Below, one piece after another: positions 43,887 to 55,020 of a stretch of 64,000 bases of DNA. The notes beneath the pieces are model-generated. The model saw only the letters and a list, made by a program, of their open reading frames with translations. It had not been told where the DNA came from and did not search any database. Source of the stretch: Cordylochernes scorpioides. Lineage: Eukaryota; Arthropoda; Arachnida; Pseudoscorpiones; Chernetidae. The stretch's first letter is position 1; the number at the start of each line of letters is the position of its first letter. The stretch is from the NCBI GenBank assembly GCA_030710605.1, contig CP092871.1, positions 65,739,887 through 65,803,886 of the forward strand, read 5' to 3'. Position numbers and translations under genes: made by a program.

Positions 43887-45827
43887 ATGTTTACATCATT
43901 GTTGGGTCTATTTTGTGAAAAATCTGGCCCAACAATTTCAAAGGACAATTCTAGGACTGCATGGCACAGAAGGTTAGGACATCCTAGTGGCAACAAATTA
44001 GACCTGATTTTGAAGAACAATCTTCTAAAAGGCTTGAACTCTATAAATGGTACCCTTGATCAATGTGATGCTTGCTCCTTGGGAAAAATGACCAAAGTAC
44101 CCTATGTTCACACAGATAGCAATCAGGAAAGCTACCCCTTTGAAGCCATTTATGTCGATCTCTGTGGTCAAATGAGAATAAACTCCTTGGGCGGAAGTAA
44201 ATATTTCTTGACCATCGTAGAACTCGAACAGTACCTAAAAGATTCGATGACTACGTTCTGGCTACTACGAATGAAACCATTCCGAAAGACTATGAAGAAG
44301 CCATCGCATGCGAAGACAAGAAACATTGGGAGAACGCAATGCTTGAGAGAGGAAATACAGAACATGTACTCGCATCAAGTATGGGAACTGATACCTAGAC
44401 CTGTAAACGCTAAAGTTGTCAAAAGTAAATGGGTGTTCAAAATATCTAAAGACCAAGAAAACAAAAACAAAACTTACAAAGCTAGACTTGTTGCAATGGG
44501 ATACAACCAAATCCCAGGAAGAGATTACAACGAAAGTTTCAGCCCTGTAATTAAAAATGCCACCCTCAGGACTATTTTGTCAATGGCAGCAACAAAAGAT
44601 TCATTCATTAAACTATTTGATGTGAAAGCAGCCTATCTAAATGGAAACATTGAAAACACAATATTCATGGAACAACCTGCTGGATTTGTCCAAGACAGAA
44701 ACAAAGTTTGCAAACTCAACAAAAGTATTTACGGTCTACCTCAATCCGGAAGATCGTGGTATGAGAAATTCAGTCAAGTACTTCATGACTGTGGACTGGA
44801 AAAACTTAAATCTGATCCTTGCTTATTTAAATGGAAGAATGAAGACAAATACTTCTATGTAGGGATATATGTTGATGACTTTATCACTGTCTCAGATTCT
44901 GAAGATACCTCAAACAGATTCATCAATAAATTGAGACATCACCTGGAAATAAAGGATGTAACATGTAAAGGCATGTTTTTGGGAATCAAGATCATACAAG
45001 ACAAGGATGGAATTTCGCTACAGCAAAGCCACTATGTACAACAAATATTGCAGAAATATGGAATGGAAAATTGTAAGGAAGTTCCAACACCAGGTTCCAA
45101 AGAAATCAATTTGGACAATCATATTGAAGATGACAATTGTGATCAGCACACTTACCAAGAAGCCCTTGGAATGCTAATGTTTCTAGCTGTTAACACCAGA
45201 CCCGACATCGCTTACATCACTAGCAAACTTTCACAGTATTCCAGACAACCAAAGCAGATGCACTGGACAGCAATCAAAAGAGTGATGAGATACCTACGAG
45301 GAACAATTGACCTAGGAGTGAAATTTGAAAGAGGGAAGACTGGAATCCTGAAGTCCTACACCGATGCCAGCTGGTCGACCACTCATGATGGAAAATCCTA
45401 CGGCGGATATGTATTGAAGCTCGGCGAAGCAACTATAGACTGGAAAAGTAGTAAACAACCACTCGTCGCCCTCTCCACAATGGAAGCGGAAATGATAGCT
45501 GCTTGTGAAAGCTGCTGTCAAATCAAGCGAATAATAAACCTGTTACGAGAGCTGGAAGAATGGAATTTCATGGAAAAACCAACTGCGATCTATACAGACA
45601 GTCAGTCATTGATCAACTGGATCTCCAGCCCTAAACAAAGCAGTCGTTGTAGACATATCAACAGAAAGTACCACTTATTGAGAGACTGTTATGAATCCAG
45701 AGACATCTGCCTTCTGTACAAGCCATCTCAGGACCTGGAGGCGGATATCTTCACAAAGGACCTATCCCGAGGCCAGATGAAGAAACACCTGGAGAACCTC
45801 AGCATCGTGGGAATAAAGACAAAGTAA
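43887..45827 (+). pseudogene. Copia-3 pol with integrase core deleted
   Basis: Open frame of 646 codons: WHRRLGHPSGNKL...CDACSLGK (HHCC), VDLCGQM (first integrase Asp region), then at about 44220 a jump past the rest of integrase to the pre-RT linker. Between about 44242 and 44350 the frame is displaced and then restored by a second indel, so about 35 residues are nonsense. RT follows: KSKWVFKIS, FDVKAAYLNGNIE, YVDDFITV, and RNase H: YTDASW, TMEAEMIAAC, YTDSQSL. RT and RNase H themselves look intact; without integrase it could not integrate. Distinct from Copia-1 and Copia-2. Confidence 0.85.
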
Positions 45828-45836
45828 GGAGGGAAT

Positions 45837-46012
45837 TGTTACGCAAACTTTGACTTCAATCATCATCGATGCTGACGTCACACTTACTTCTACGCTTCAT
45901 GACATTTATGTTTTGATTCTTTGCTCGCTTGTTTACAACAATTGTATTGGAACAAGTCGTTCCTTAAATAAATATATATTTGTTTATATCTAAAGGGATG
46001 TCCTCGTAACTA
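45837..46012 (+). repeat. Copia-3 3' LTR (probable)
   Basis: Follows the purine tract aaggagggaat. Starts TGTTACGCAAAC and ends ctcgtaacta, giving a short inverted repeat at the ends. Contains aataaatatata as polyadenylation signal. The 5' LTR was not found. Confidence 0.6.
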
Positions 46013-47093
46013 CAAAATACGTGAGTACAAAACAACTTGAAATCCTTAAAAAGAAACATCGTATTTTTGCTAAGCCTATATCACATAGCCTTCTCCACAA
46101 GCAAAGATAGCATTCTCCACAAGCAAACATAGCCATCTCCATCTCAAGAAGTTCCAAGCAGCCTTCTCCCTTCCATCTCCAGCCATCTCATCTTCCGCCC
46201 AACGCCAGCCATCTCCCGAGAATTCAACTCCAGCCGGAATCATCCATTTCAAGGTACTTTGTATTAAACATTTTGCGCAGTTTACCCTATTTTAACTTGT
46301 AATTTTCACCCATGCTTCTAAATAGTTTTTAATCGCTTATTTGCTCAAATATACCTCTTTTTGTCAAATAATTTTTCTGTATCAATTTTACCATAGTTGT
46401 TTTGACTTTTAAATTCTATCACACCCTTTAATCCTTGTAAAGCTTATTTTCCTTTGTATAATTAGTTACTAAATATAGCTCATTCCATTTTTTTATTTTT
46501 ACAATAAGGTTATACCATTTACACATACCATATCAATTTTTAACACAACACTATATGTAAAAAGGTCGGCCAGGAGGACAACAACAAAATATTATATACA
46601 GTATTTCTCACATATTCAATCTTTAATAAAAATTAATCTTTGCTAATCATAAATCCCATTATATATTTTCGTTAATGACAACAATGCCTTTTATTGCTTC
46701 ACATTTCCATCTTATATTTAAAATTCCCAAACTTTTAATATTTTGATATTTTCTTATTTAATCTCATTTCTTAATATGTTATTATTTTAGGAATTTTCAT
46801 TTTTACCCCCATTACTTATTTCCTATGTAAATATTTGAGAGCGTACCTAGCCAATATGTAAATTTAGCGAGACCAACATATGTAAATTTTAACTTTTGTT
46901 TTTGTCTACCTTGATTTTTTTTCTCTTAAAATAACCATACTTTATTCCGACCATTACTTTTTAAAAAATCTTTACATGTTCAAACCTGTTTTTACATTTG
47001 CCTTTTGTACATAAACTTTGTCTCAACTTATTGCTTTTTCACAAATGCCTTATTTTCTTATCATCAAATGTTGCTTTTTATCCTTTACTAATG
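46013..47093. other. no gene; CCATCTCC-rich patch then AT-rich DNA
   Basis: 46080-46250 has imperfect tandem units (attctccacaagcaaa, agccatctcc) and ends at caaggtacttt. The organisation recalls the family G leader at 33898-34262. From 46260 on the DNA is T-rich with nothing recognisable. Confidence 0.4.
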
Positions 47094-47095
47094 TA

Positions 47096-48381
47096 CCAGG
47101 TCTATTAGTATGAAACGCGAAAATTTTCAGTGAATTCAAAAGTTCACCAATTCCATACAACAAAAGATTTTTTATTCAAAGTAACTGCCCTGATTAGCTA
47201 TACACTCGGACCACTTTTCAGGCAATTTTCGAATTCCTTGTCTGAAAATTTCTATTCCTTTTGAGTCGAACCAGTCAACAAGTAATTTTCGGAGTATGTC
47301 TGAGTTCGAAAATTCCTGGTTTTTTAGGGCGTGTCCTAAAGATGTGAAAAGGTGGTAGTTCGACGGCGCTAAGTCTGGTGGGTACGGCGGGTGGGGTTAG
47401 AGTTCCCAGCCCAAGTCTTTTATGGTGTTTTTGACCACCGTAGCGTTGTGGGCTGGAGCGTTGTCATGCTGCAGTATCAGGTTGTTGTGCTTTTCACGCC
47501 ATTCCGGTCTTTTTTCATTCAACGCCTCTCTCAAACTGTGCATTTGTTGTTCGTTGCGACTAGTATTGACCATTTTGCCAGGTTTCAGGAGCTCGAAATA
47601 TACTACGCCGGTTTGGTCCCACCATATGCAAAGCATTGCCTTTTTTCCGAAGCGATTGGGCCTAGGCGTCTGTTTTGGAAATTGGCCGGGCAGGCCCCAC
47701 GACTTTTGGCGCGTAGAATTGCTGAAGTGGATCCATTTCTCATCAGAAGTTACGATTCGGTGCAAAATGACTTCTTTTCATGCCTAGCGAGCAACCCTTC
47801 GCAGGTTACCAGACGCCGTTATTGCTGCCTTTCGCTCAACTCGTGGGGGACCCATCTGGAAAGCTTTTGGGTCATTCTGAGGCTGTTTAAACGTAGAGAA
47901 ACAGCACCTTGAGACACCTGGAGCTGTTTTGCGAGTTTCTCCTGCATTTGGGTACTGTCCTCATCCAACAAAGCTTGCAGTTCAGCGTCCTCGAACTTTT
48001 GGGGTGGTTTTCCATGTGGTTCATTATCAAGTTCAAAATCGCCACTTTGGAATTTTTATAAACCACCTGTAACACTGCGATTTGCTCAGAGCGTGGTCGC
48101 TGTAAACTTACTCGAGCATTCGGTGGGCTTCAGTGGCACTTTTCTTCCAGTTGAAGGCGAACAACAAAACTTCCCGCAAATGGGCACTTTTTGGCTCGGA
48201 AATAGCCATTTTCCACAGGCTCCAGAAATTTTTCACGATTTGAAATTTTCTAAAACTGCACGCATGCTGATGCCACGTGAGTCAAAGAACAAAACGCCTA
48301 CAACAGCGCCACCGTCGGGTCAAATAAAGTTGCACAGCGGCCTCTGGCGCCCATTTTCGCGTTTCATACTAATAGACCTGG
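47096..48381 (-). mobile_element. Mariner-2, inactivated
   Basis: 1286 bp with terminal inverted repeats ccaggtctattagtatgaaa...cgcgaaaat, about 29 bp perfect. TA duplications are intact on both sides (47094-47095 and 48382-48383). Perfect ends but a dead transposase. Confidence 0.93.
47172..48209 (-). pseudogene. mariner transposase, multiply broken
   Basis: Starts at ATG 48209 (MAISEPKS) and ends at TAA 47172. The N-terminal half has frameshifts and stops; the catalytic half reads RIVTSDEKWIHF (first Asp), QHDNAPAH (second Asp). The third catalytic residue in DLAPSNYHLF is Asn (codon 47358-47360) instead of Asp, and a TAA (47397-47399) interrupts the segment before it. The protein cannot catalyse transposition. 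Belongs to a different mariner subfamily from Mariner-1 (WGLPGQ, CIWWDQTGVVYFELL). Confidence 0.88.
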
Positions 48382-48497
48382 TAATTATTTTCATATTGCT
48401 CTCAATGTTCTTCATATTTTCATTTTATACTTTCATTATAATCATTCATTTTACTTTTCTTCCTCATTAATATTATATGTGTATTTTTTGTCTATTT

Positions 48498-49015
48498 CCA
48501 ATCTATTGGTTCACAATAAGCCAATACGATTATGGAACACTTTTTCTTTCTCTCTTACATTTCCTTTTGTCTTTCCAATCTATTGGTTCACAACAAGCCA
48601 ATACGATTATGGAAAACCACCTTTTAATTTCACTTCTGTAATTATAATTCATTTTATTTTCCTTCCTCATTTTTAAATTATATGTGTATCATTATCTCAT
48701 GTTTTTCCCAATCTATTGGCTCACAACAAGCCAATATGATCAAGGGATATCATCCTTTTATTTTTAACTTTTAAAATTCATGCATTTTATTTTCTTTCTT
48801 CATTCTTATAATGTGTCAATTTTCTCATTTATCTTTCCTATCTATTGGTTCACCATAAGCCAATACGATGATGGAACACCAATTTATTTTTTTCTCTTTG
48901 CCACATTTTCGCTATTTATCAGCCAACATTTTATAATTATTGCACATATCATTTTCTCATATCTTTTCCAATCTATTGGCTCACAACAAGCCAATATGAT
49001 CATGGAATATCACCT
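48498..49015 (+). repeat. Five-copy repeat with paired CCAAT motifs
   Basis: Units centred on ATTGG(T/C)TCAC-AxxAGCCAAT start at 48505, 48582, 48715, 48844 and 48975 (spacing 77, 133, 129, 131). Each unit holds an inverted pair of CCAAT boxes about 11 bp apart plus tatgat/acgat...atggaa. Spacers are T-rich. No gene lies within 300 bp. Confidence 0.85.
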
Positions 49016-49180
49016 CTCACTTTATTCTATTTATCATCATTTTATCTTTTTTTTTTTTTTACTATATTTTTTTCACTTTTCTCTCTACCCATATTATTAT
49101 TTTCACAGGGGGGAAATCTACTTATATATTTGCCTTATTCTGTCTGTTTGTCTGTTTGAAGCTCACGGATGGGATTTTTC

Positions 49181-49395
49181 ATAACCATCGGTGGTTCAGT
49201 GGTAGAATGCTCGCCTGCCACGCGTTCGGCCCGGGTTCGATTCCCGGCCGATGCATTTTTTTTTTTACAATTTTTAAAACTCATTTATATATTATACAAG
49301 AATGACATCCACGGCGCCAATTTATAATTGTAACGAATAGTATTTGAATAAAAGCATTTAATCGGGTAAAACCCGGGCGTTGCCCGGGTCATTCA
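49181..49395 (+). mobile_element. Helitron-like element copy B
   Basis: Same tRNA-Gly plus tail as copy A: aaaactcatttatatatta, gcgccaatttataattg, hairpin acccgggcgttgcccgggt, then catt; the terminal CGGCTAG is lost. Left limit unclear; a tctgtctgtttgtctgttt run precedes it. Confidence 0.6.
49185..49255 (+). pseudogene. tRNA-Gly (GCC)-like copy in Helitron B
   Basis: As the copy at 10014 with C at position 1, but the 3' strand of the anticodon stem is altered (GCGTT opposite CTCGC), so two pairs fail. A and B boxes are intact. Confidence 0.65.
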
Positions 49396-49710
49396 TATAT
49401 AATAATAATTGTATAAACGAATGCAAGACAAAATCACCGCGAATGTTTCTTTTTTTTAAGGCAATTTCTTTTTAAGGCAATTATCGTTATTTATCGTTAA
49501 TTTTTGTTTCGATTTTATTGAAAAAAAAAAACGATATGGTGCCTTTAAAAATGATCTTTATTACTATGCAGTTTTCTATTTAGTCAATATACCTAAGTTC
49601 ATGTTGCAAATGTAATTATCTCTATCGATTTAGTAGGTGAAATGCAAAAAAAAAATCGACATGATGAAATATTTATGAAAATTCACATTTTTATTTTTAT
49701 ATTTTCAAGA

Positions 49711-49952
49711 CACACACAGTTTGGGGCGGGACGTTTCACAAGAGAGACATCCACGGCGCCAATTTATAATTGTAACGAATAGTATTTTATTTAAAACATT
49801 TTAAAAACACACAGTTTGGAACGGGACGTTTCACAAGAGTGACATCCATGGCGCCAATTTATAATTGTAACGAATAGTATTTGAATTAAAACGTTTTTAA
49901 AATATATACGCACTCGGGTGAAACCCGGGCGTTACCCGGGCCATTCGTCTAG
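49711..49952 (+). mobile_element. Helitron-like element copy C
   Basis: Variant without the tRNA. A segment (cacagtttgg, cgggacgtttcacaagag, gcgccaatttataattg) is present twice in tandem. Ends with hairpin acccgggcgttacccggg and ccattcgtCTAG followed by T. Confidence 0.65.
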
Positions 49953-49954
49953 TG

Positions 49955-50900
49955 TTATATAAAGGTATTATTTTAAAATTATATTTCATCGATTCAAATA
50001 CTCAGTTTATATCGACCGCCAGAGGTCACGCTTTCTCTATAAATACTCATTGTTGTTGTTCCCCGTTGGTCGGCTCAAACCATATGTAGTTATGTAAATA
50101 TTCTTTTGTTTTCCATCTTTTTTATTCTCACGCCTTAATCCAGGCAGTACTTTTACCATATTATGTTTTTATATATTCCTTAAATTCAATTAAAGAAATT
50201 TCTGATCAAGACTATTTTTCTTGAAAATAAAGATACTTCGGCCAGTAAATCTTTTTATTACCTCGACGTTTCGACAAAAATCTTTTGTCCTCGTCAGGAG
50301 CAAACAAAAATTAAACATTTAGCAAGGCGTTAAAAATCTTTCTAAAGTTCCAAGGGCGTTCTCACGCGATATTCAAAATTTTTGTACAACATCTAAAGCA
50401 CGAGTCAAAAATAAATATTTAACTCACAAAAGACTATGATCTTTGAAATAAATTATAATATACATATATATAATGAGAAATTATGAACAAAAATATATTT
50501 AAAAAATAATAATATTTAAAAAGGTTTTCCAATAGTATATATAAATCGATATCTATTACTTACAATTTATACCAACCTTTTTCAACTAATTTTTAAATTT
50601 AAAAACGAATTGTATTGCAATGGAATATCTTCAAATACATTTATACTTCTTGCCCCCATTTCCCGTGATACCCATCCCTCTAAAAATGAGCTTTCCTTTT
50701 TAAATTTTATATTCCTATGAAATATCTCAATATCATTTCAATTTGGCCTATGTCCTGAATATAATGCATGTTTTTATTATTATTCTTTCAAGATATTTAA
50801 CCACGACTGCATCACCATTACCATAATCCTCAACATGATCAAAAAACAACAGAAATCTCATCTTTTTTAGATATAATATATATATATTAAAAATAAAGAA
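49955..50900 (+). repeat. Repeat Y copy 2, split by a Penelope-like insertion
   Basis: 49955-50225 and 50770-50900 match Repeat Y copy 1 (25850-26285). The 545 bp between them are absent from copy 1. Confidence 0.75.
50226..50768 (-). mobile_element. Penelope-like element fragment with hammerhead-like motif
   Basis: On the minus strand gctcCTGACGAGgac...gtcGAAACgtcgag (core 50268-50297) has the CTGANGA and GAAA boxes of a hammerhead ribozyme with CTC/GAG as outer stem. This CCTGACGA...GAAACGTC signature is common at Penelope-like element ends. An extra G puts stem II out of register and no helix III is obvious. No RT frame is left. Confidence 0.45.
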
Positions 50901-50906
50901 GGCATC

Positions 50907-50966
50907 TCCTGACCACGAGTACATGTGACTATGACTATGCATGTGCACATGTGCTCCTGGTCAGGA
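50907..50966. repeat. 60-bp hairpin
   Basis: tcctgaccacgagtacatgt and its near complement (21-bp arms, two mismatches) with an 18-nt loop. Could be a MITE remnant or a small-RNA precursor. Confidence 0.5.
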
Positions 50967-51062
50967 TATACCTGTTAATGTTTGCCCAATGAAAAATGCT
51001 TCAATAAATATTTTTATATTTGTTTATTTTAAGTTTATTACGTACATATTATCATTGTAAAG

Positions 51063-51162
51063 NNNNNNNNNNNNNNNNNNNNNNNNNNNNNNNNNNNNNN
51101 NNNNNNNNNNNNNNNNNNNNNNNNNNNNNNNNNNNNNNNNNNNNNNNNNNNNNNNNNNNNNN
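51063..51162. other. assembly gap, 100 N
   Basis: Exactly 100 N, a conventional gap of unknown size. Order and distance across it are not guaranteed. Confidence 0.99.
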
Positions 51163-51240
51163 AGCTACAAGAAAATATGACCTAATCCAAATATATTAAT
51201 AATGTGACATTTCCGGTAACAGTGTTGTTACCATCATCAG
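51163..51240. repeat. Foldback MITE family M, copy 1 (cut by the gap)
   Basis: agctacaagaaaatatgacc, then ccggtaacagtgttgttacc (51215-51232) and catcatcagac. Same order as in the other M copies. Confidence 0.65.
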
Positions 51241-53161
51241 ACAAGAGAATAAAATTTAGGGACTTTGGAATTATAATGTTATAAAAGAGGATCTTATGAT
51301 GAGAGATTCAACTGTATTTTATTATTTATTTTGCATATTATTTTGTCAGTTAATAACTTTCTGAAAGATATAAATTTGTTTGTTTTGGTAAAAAAAAATA
51401 ATATAATGAAATTTTTTAAAAGATGATTTTTTAAATGGAGAAGAAAAAAGAGAAATAAATCAATGTGCAGAAACAAATTGTGCCAAAAGATCAGAAAAAA
51501 AAAACATATAGAATATAAAAAGAATATAATATAATGAAAGGCAATGGATATTGAAACATGAATATTAAGGAAATTATATTTAAATTTTATAGTTGAAATA
51601 AGAAACTTGTGTGATATTTTTATAGGAGCATTGTGTGTGGATAAAATTGTTAATAATTTACAATATGCATTTTTGAGAAATTTAAACTAGAACAATTTTT
51701 TTACTGAATTTATACTTTTTACTTAAGATGGTATTTGATTCTTTGTAGCCAGAGATTTAGTTTCCACTCAGAAGGAAGATGGACAAGGAATCTCTCCAGA
51801 TGAAACTGGTTTATCTATGTCAATGTCTAAACAGATTTATTGCATATCTTTATTTTGCTGATTTACCACAGAATTCAATATACTGTGGTCTCCTGGAGTA
51901 AACTAAATCTTCTATGATGTGGTAGAATCATTTACCAAAGACAATCCTAGTTTAGTTTCAATATGAAAGAGTTAAATTATTGAATAGGTTTCACCTGAAA
52001 ATGTTAAGCAAATATGTAGATTTATTTATTCAAAAATGGGAACATACAATTTTAAAAATATTTAAAATGCTATCCTTTCTCAAACTTTCAACAACTTTTT
52101 TTATATCTTAATTGTACATCAACTTTACACAAAACCTCTTGTTTTTTGCCATTAAAGATCAAGTTTTTACCCCTTATTGCAGCCTTCTGTTTAGGCGCAA
52201 ACCTGTTAAACTCAAAAATATCAATAGGGTCTGAAATTCAATTTTTTACATTGCTTTTATACTGTTTATATACTACCATTTAGTAAAAATACCAATTACC
52301 AATTAGAAAAAAGTTATCATTTTATATAAAATTAATCAAATAACACGATTAGATAATAGGAAATATCTATCTCCATAAATAAAAAAAAATCCATTTAGAT
52401 AATAAATGGCATTTATTGAATAAAAATGGAAATGCTTTATCGATATTTCCATTGCTGAACCATTGACATGATATAATAATATTTTCAAAAGCTTTAATAA
52501 TTTCAAACAAACCAGTACTGTGTCAGCCAACTGTTTGCTTCCATCCCTCAAGTAGGTGAAAAAAACCACATAAATCTGGGAGAGTTTAATTTTTAAATCA
52601 ATATAACACATGTTCTCATCTTTAAAAAAAAAAATATATATATATATATACTATCTCCCCCTCCTTTATAAAATTGTGTCAAAAATATTAATATATCGTA
52701 TATATGGTAAAACTAAGTCTTAGTTACCATTTTTTTTCCAAACAAAAATAACGCGCAAGACAGGTTAAGAGTAAAAAATTGGCTATAATAAACCTAAAAC
52801 TATTCTTTCTTATGCAAATTCAAGGATACTCTAATATAGGATTTAACACATTCAACCTTTAGGGGATTAAAAATTTAAATGTGAATAACAGGGTCAGATG
52901 CCTTAGAAATTAATTGAAACAAATAGTTCCCACTAAAAATCGTCTCCTTAGAAGGAAAACTTCCAAGAAAGATTTCACTGTATATATCTCCCTTTATAAA
53001 ATTGAGTCAATAATGTTATCATATTCCTGTATGGGTGGAAAATTAGGGTTAACTAAACAAAATTTTATTTGAGAGAAATGGTAAAATTATGAATTCAATC
53101 AGGCAGATAATTCCTAATAGGACACTCAGTCAAACTTCTTTGTTAATGTCAGAGACAGTGC
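51241..53161. other. no gene seen
   Basis: AT-rich non-coding DNA with TA runs near 52635-52650. No domain in any frame. It may be intronic or downstream flank of the CRTC-like gene. Confidence 0.5.
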
Positions 53162-53275
53162 GATAAGTACAATTTGGATTATAGAATAGAATTACAAGAT
53201 AATAAGACCACATACAAAACTTCGATGTGAAGTTCCAGTAACAGTATTGCATCCTTCAGAAACACAAATTACTAC
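53162..53275. repeat. MITE family M, copy 2 (half)
   Basis: Begins gataagtacaatttggatta and contains ccagtaacagtattgcatcc; only one arm is present. Confidence 0.55.
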
Positions 53276-53404
53276 ATTAATATATGCTATATTGTACCAA
53301 AAGAAGAACCACTCTTTTTGAAAATGCATTAAAGCAATGCATTTTGTTTATCACCCCAGAATGCAATGGTGGCAATAGAGAATGTGTCATACACATGTGT
53401 TATG

Positions 53405-53688
53405 CTAGCCGAATGACCCGGGCAACGCCCGGGGTTTACCCGATTAAATGCTTTTATTCAAATACTATTCGTTACAATTATAAATTGGCGCCGTGAATGT
53501 CATTCTTGTATAATATATAAATGAGTTTTAAAAACTGTAAAAAAAAAAAATGCATCGGCCGGGAATCGAACCCAGGTCGCCCGCGTGGCAGGCGAGCATT
53601 CTACCACTGAACCACCGATGGTTATGAGAAATGGCCATATTTGGGTATTTATTCCATTCACAAAAGCAAACGGTGACAGAATTGATTA
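53405..53688 (-). mobile_element. Helitron-like element copy D1
   Basis: Inverted copy: 3' end CTAG at 53405-53408, hairpin gacccgggcaacgcccgggg, tail and tRNA-Gly, then atggccatatttgggtattt as in copy A. It abuts a second inverted 3' end (D2). Confidence 0.7.
53551..53621 (-). tRNA. tRNA-Gly (GCC)-like gene in Helitron D1
   Basis: 71 nt, reverse complement of copy A with minor variable-region changes. Anticodon loop CTGCCAC on an intact CTCGC/GCGGG stem. Carries the same C at position 1 as the other copies, so it is part of the mobile unit. Confidence 0.6.
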
Positions 53689-53810
53689 AGAAAGGGCAAT
53701 ACCCGGGTTTTACCCGATTAAATGCTTTTATTCAAATACTATTCGTTACAATTATAAATTGGTGCCGTGGATGTCATTCTTGTGAAACGTCCCGCTCCAA
53801 ACTTTGTGTC
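53689..53810 (-). mobile_element. Helitron-like element fragment D2
   Basis: Inverted tail (acccgggttttacccg, gcgccaatttataattg with one change, gaaacgtcccgctccaaac as in copy C). Its 3' terminus is truncated inside the hairpin where D1 begins. Confidence 0.55.
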
Positions 53811-54296
53811 TGAGAAGCGATATTTTTATAAAGAGATGATCTGGACTTTGTGTCTTCTGCTCGAATGAATGTTTTTCTGTTAGAATTTTGTTTCTGCTAC
53901 TAAAAATGAACTGGCTTCACCCGTGGCCTCTGCTTTTTGGAATTTTTCCGGATATAATTTTGTATCTGATAATCAAATATGATACAGCAATATTGTCATC
54001 ATCATTTTCTGAATAAAAAACAACTACTTTTTTCCCAGAACCTGTCAATTTATTTTTCTTGACTAAAAATCTGAAAAATATATTTTCCAGATTTTTCTCT
54101 ATGTCCTGTTAAAACACGTTTTACATGTCCATTAGGTCAGCTGATATTACCTCCCATCTTCACCGCTAGAGGCGCTGCTTGCGAGCGAAAGGGCAAATTT
54201 GCCACGCAATTTGCAAATAACTTGTATACATACTTGTATACTTGTGTACATAGACCATAAAACTGTACATAGACAGGAAAAGCACATATATTTTAA

Positions 54297-54470
54297 TAAT
54301 ATAAATGAGTTTTAAAAATTGTAAAAAAAAAATGCATCGGCCAGGAATCGAACCCGGGGTGCCTGCGTGGCAGGCGAGCATTCTACCACTGAACCAAAAG
54401 CAAAGGGTGACAGAATTAAGAAAGAATTGTGCATGACGCTGATAACTGTATATATTAATACTATAATCAA
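54297..54470 (-). mobile_element. Helitron-like element fragment E with partial tRNA-Gly
   Basis: Retains the segment left of the tRNA seen in copy A (cagttatcagcgtcat, ttctttctt). It lacks the 3' hairpin. About 55 bp present in A, including the tRNA 5' end, are deleted between TGG repeats. Confidence 0.6.
54333..54395 (-). pseudogene. tRNA-Gly fragment, 5' end missing
   Basis: Covers the D loop to 3' end. Anticodon GCC loop and B box are present; the 5' acceptor strand is deleted. Confidence 0.65.
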
Positions 54471-54737
54471 CAAGCAATCATGGACATTGTTGATTTAATT
54501 GAATTATAAGTTGGGGATAAATGTGTATACTATAATTATATTATCAATACTTTTTTCTATAAAGAATGCTAACAGTGTTGTTACATTACATAGAAATTAC
54601 TTAAATTTGGCTTTTTACCTTTTAAATCAACACTGACTATAATTTAACTTTTTTTCTTCCAAATCCCAGGAAATTAGTTCTCTAATTTCAATCCTACAAA
54701 ATCATACTAAACACCAAATCCAATTTAGCTATTATTC

Positions 54738-54897
54738 CTGATAAGGTACAAATTGTATAATAATTATATGAGAAACACAAGGTAAAATATCCAAATAAAT
54801 GAATCGTGTGTGATATTTCAGTAACAGCATTGTTACAGAAACATCATGCACGATTTATTTATTTGTTCTAATCTTCAATCTAAATTGTACCTTATCA
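54738..54897. repeat. MITE family M, copy 3 (both ends)
   Basis: Terminal inverted repeat gataaggtacaaattg / ctaaattgtaccttatc. Two inner arms (aaataaatgaatcgtgtg / tgcacgatttatttattt) flank agtaacagcattgttac (54820-54836). Gives the family consensus ends. Confidence 0.75.
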
Positions 54898-55020
54898 TCA
54901 ATAAGAAACATGAAGTAACAGCTCACTGATGAGCCAAATATTTTTCTTACCACAATAGGAAAATCTTTTAAATGAAAAGAGTGTGAACATAATTTCAATT
55001 CTTGACACAGAGGGAATATT

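Noticed and set aside
47391..47912. 173-codon plus-strand frame
   Set aside because: Antisense shadow of the mariner transposase on the minus strand.
48498..49015. Regularly spaced repeats resembling a CRISPR array
   Set aside because: Units are degenerate, spacing varies from 77 to 133 bp, the genome is eukaryotic and no cas genes exist.
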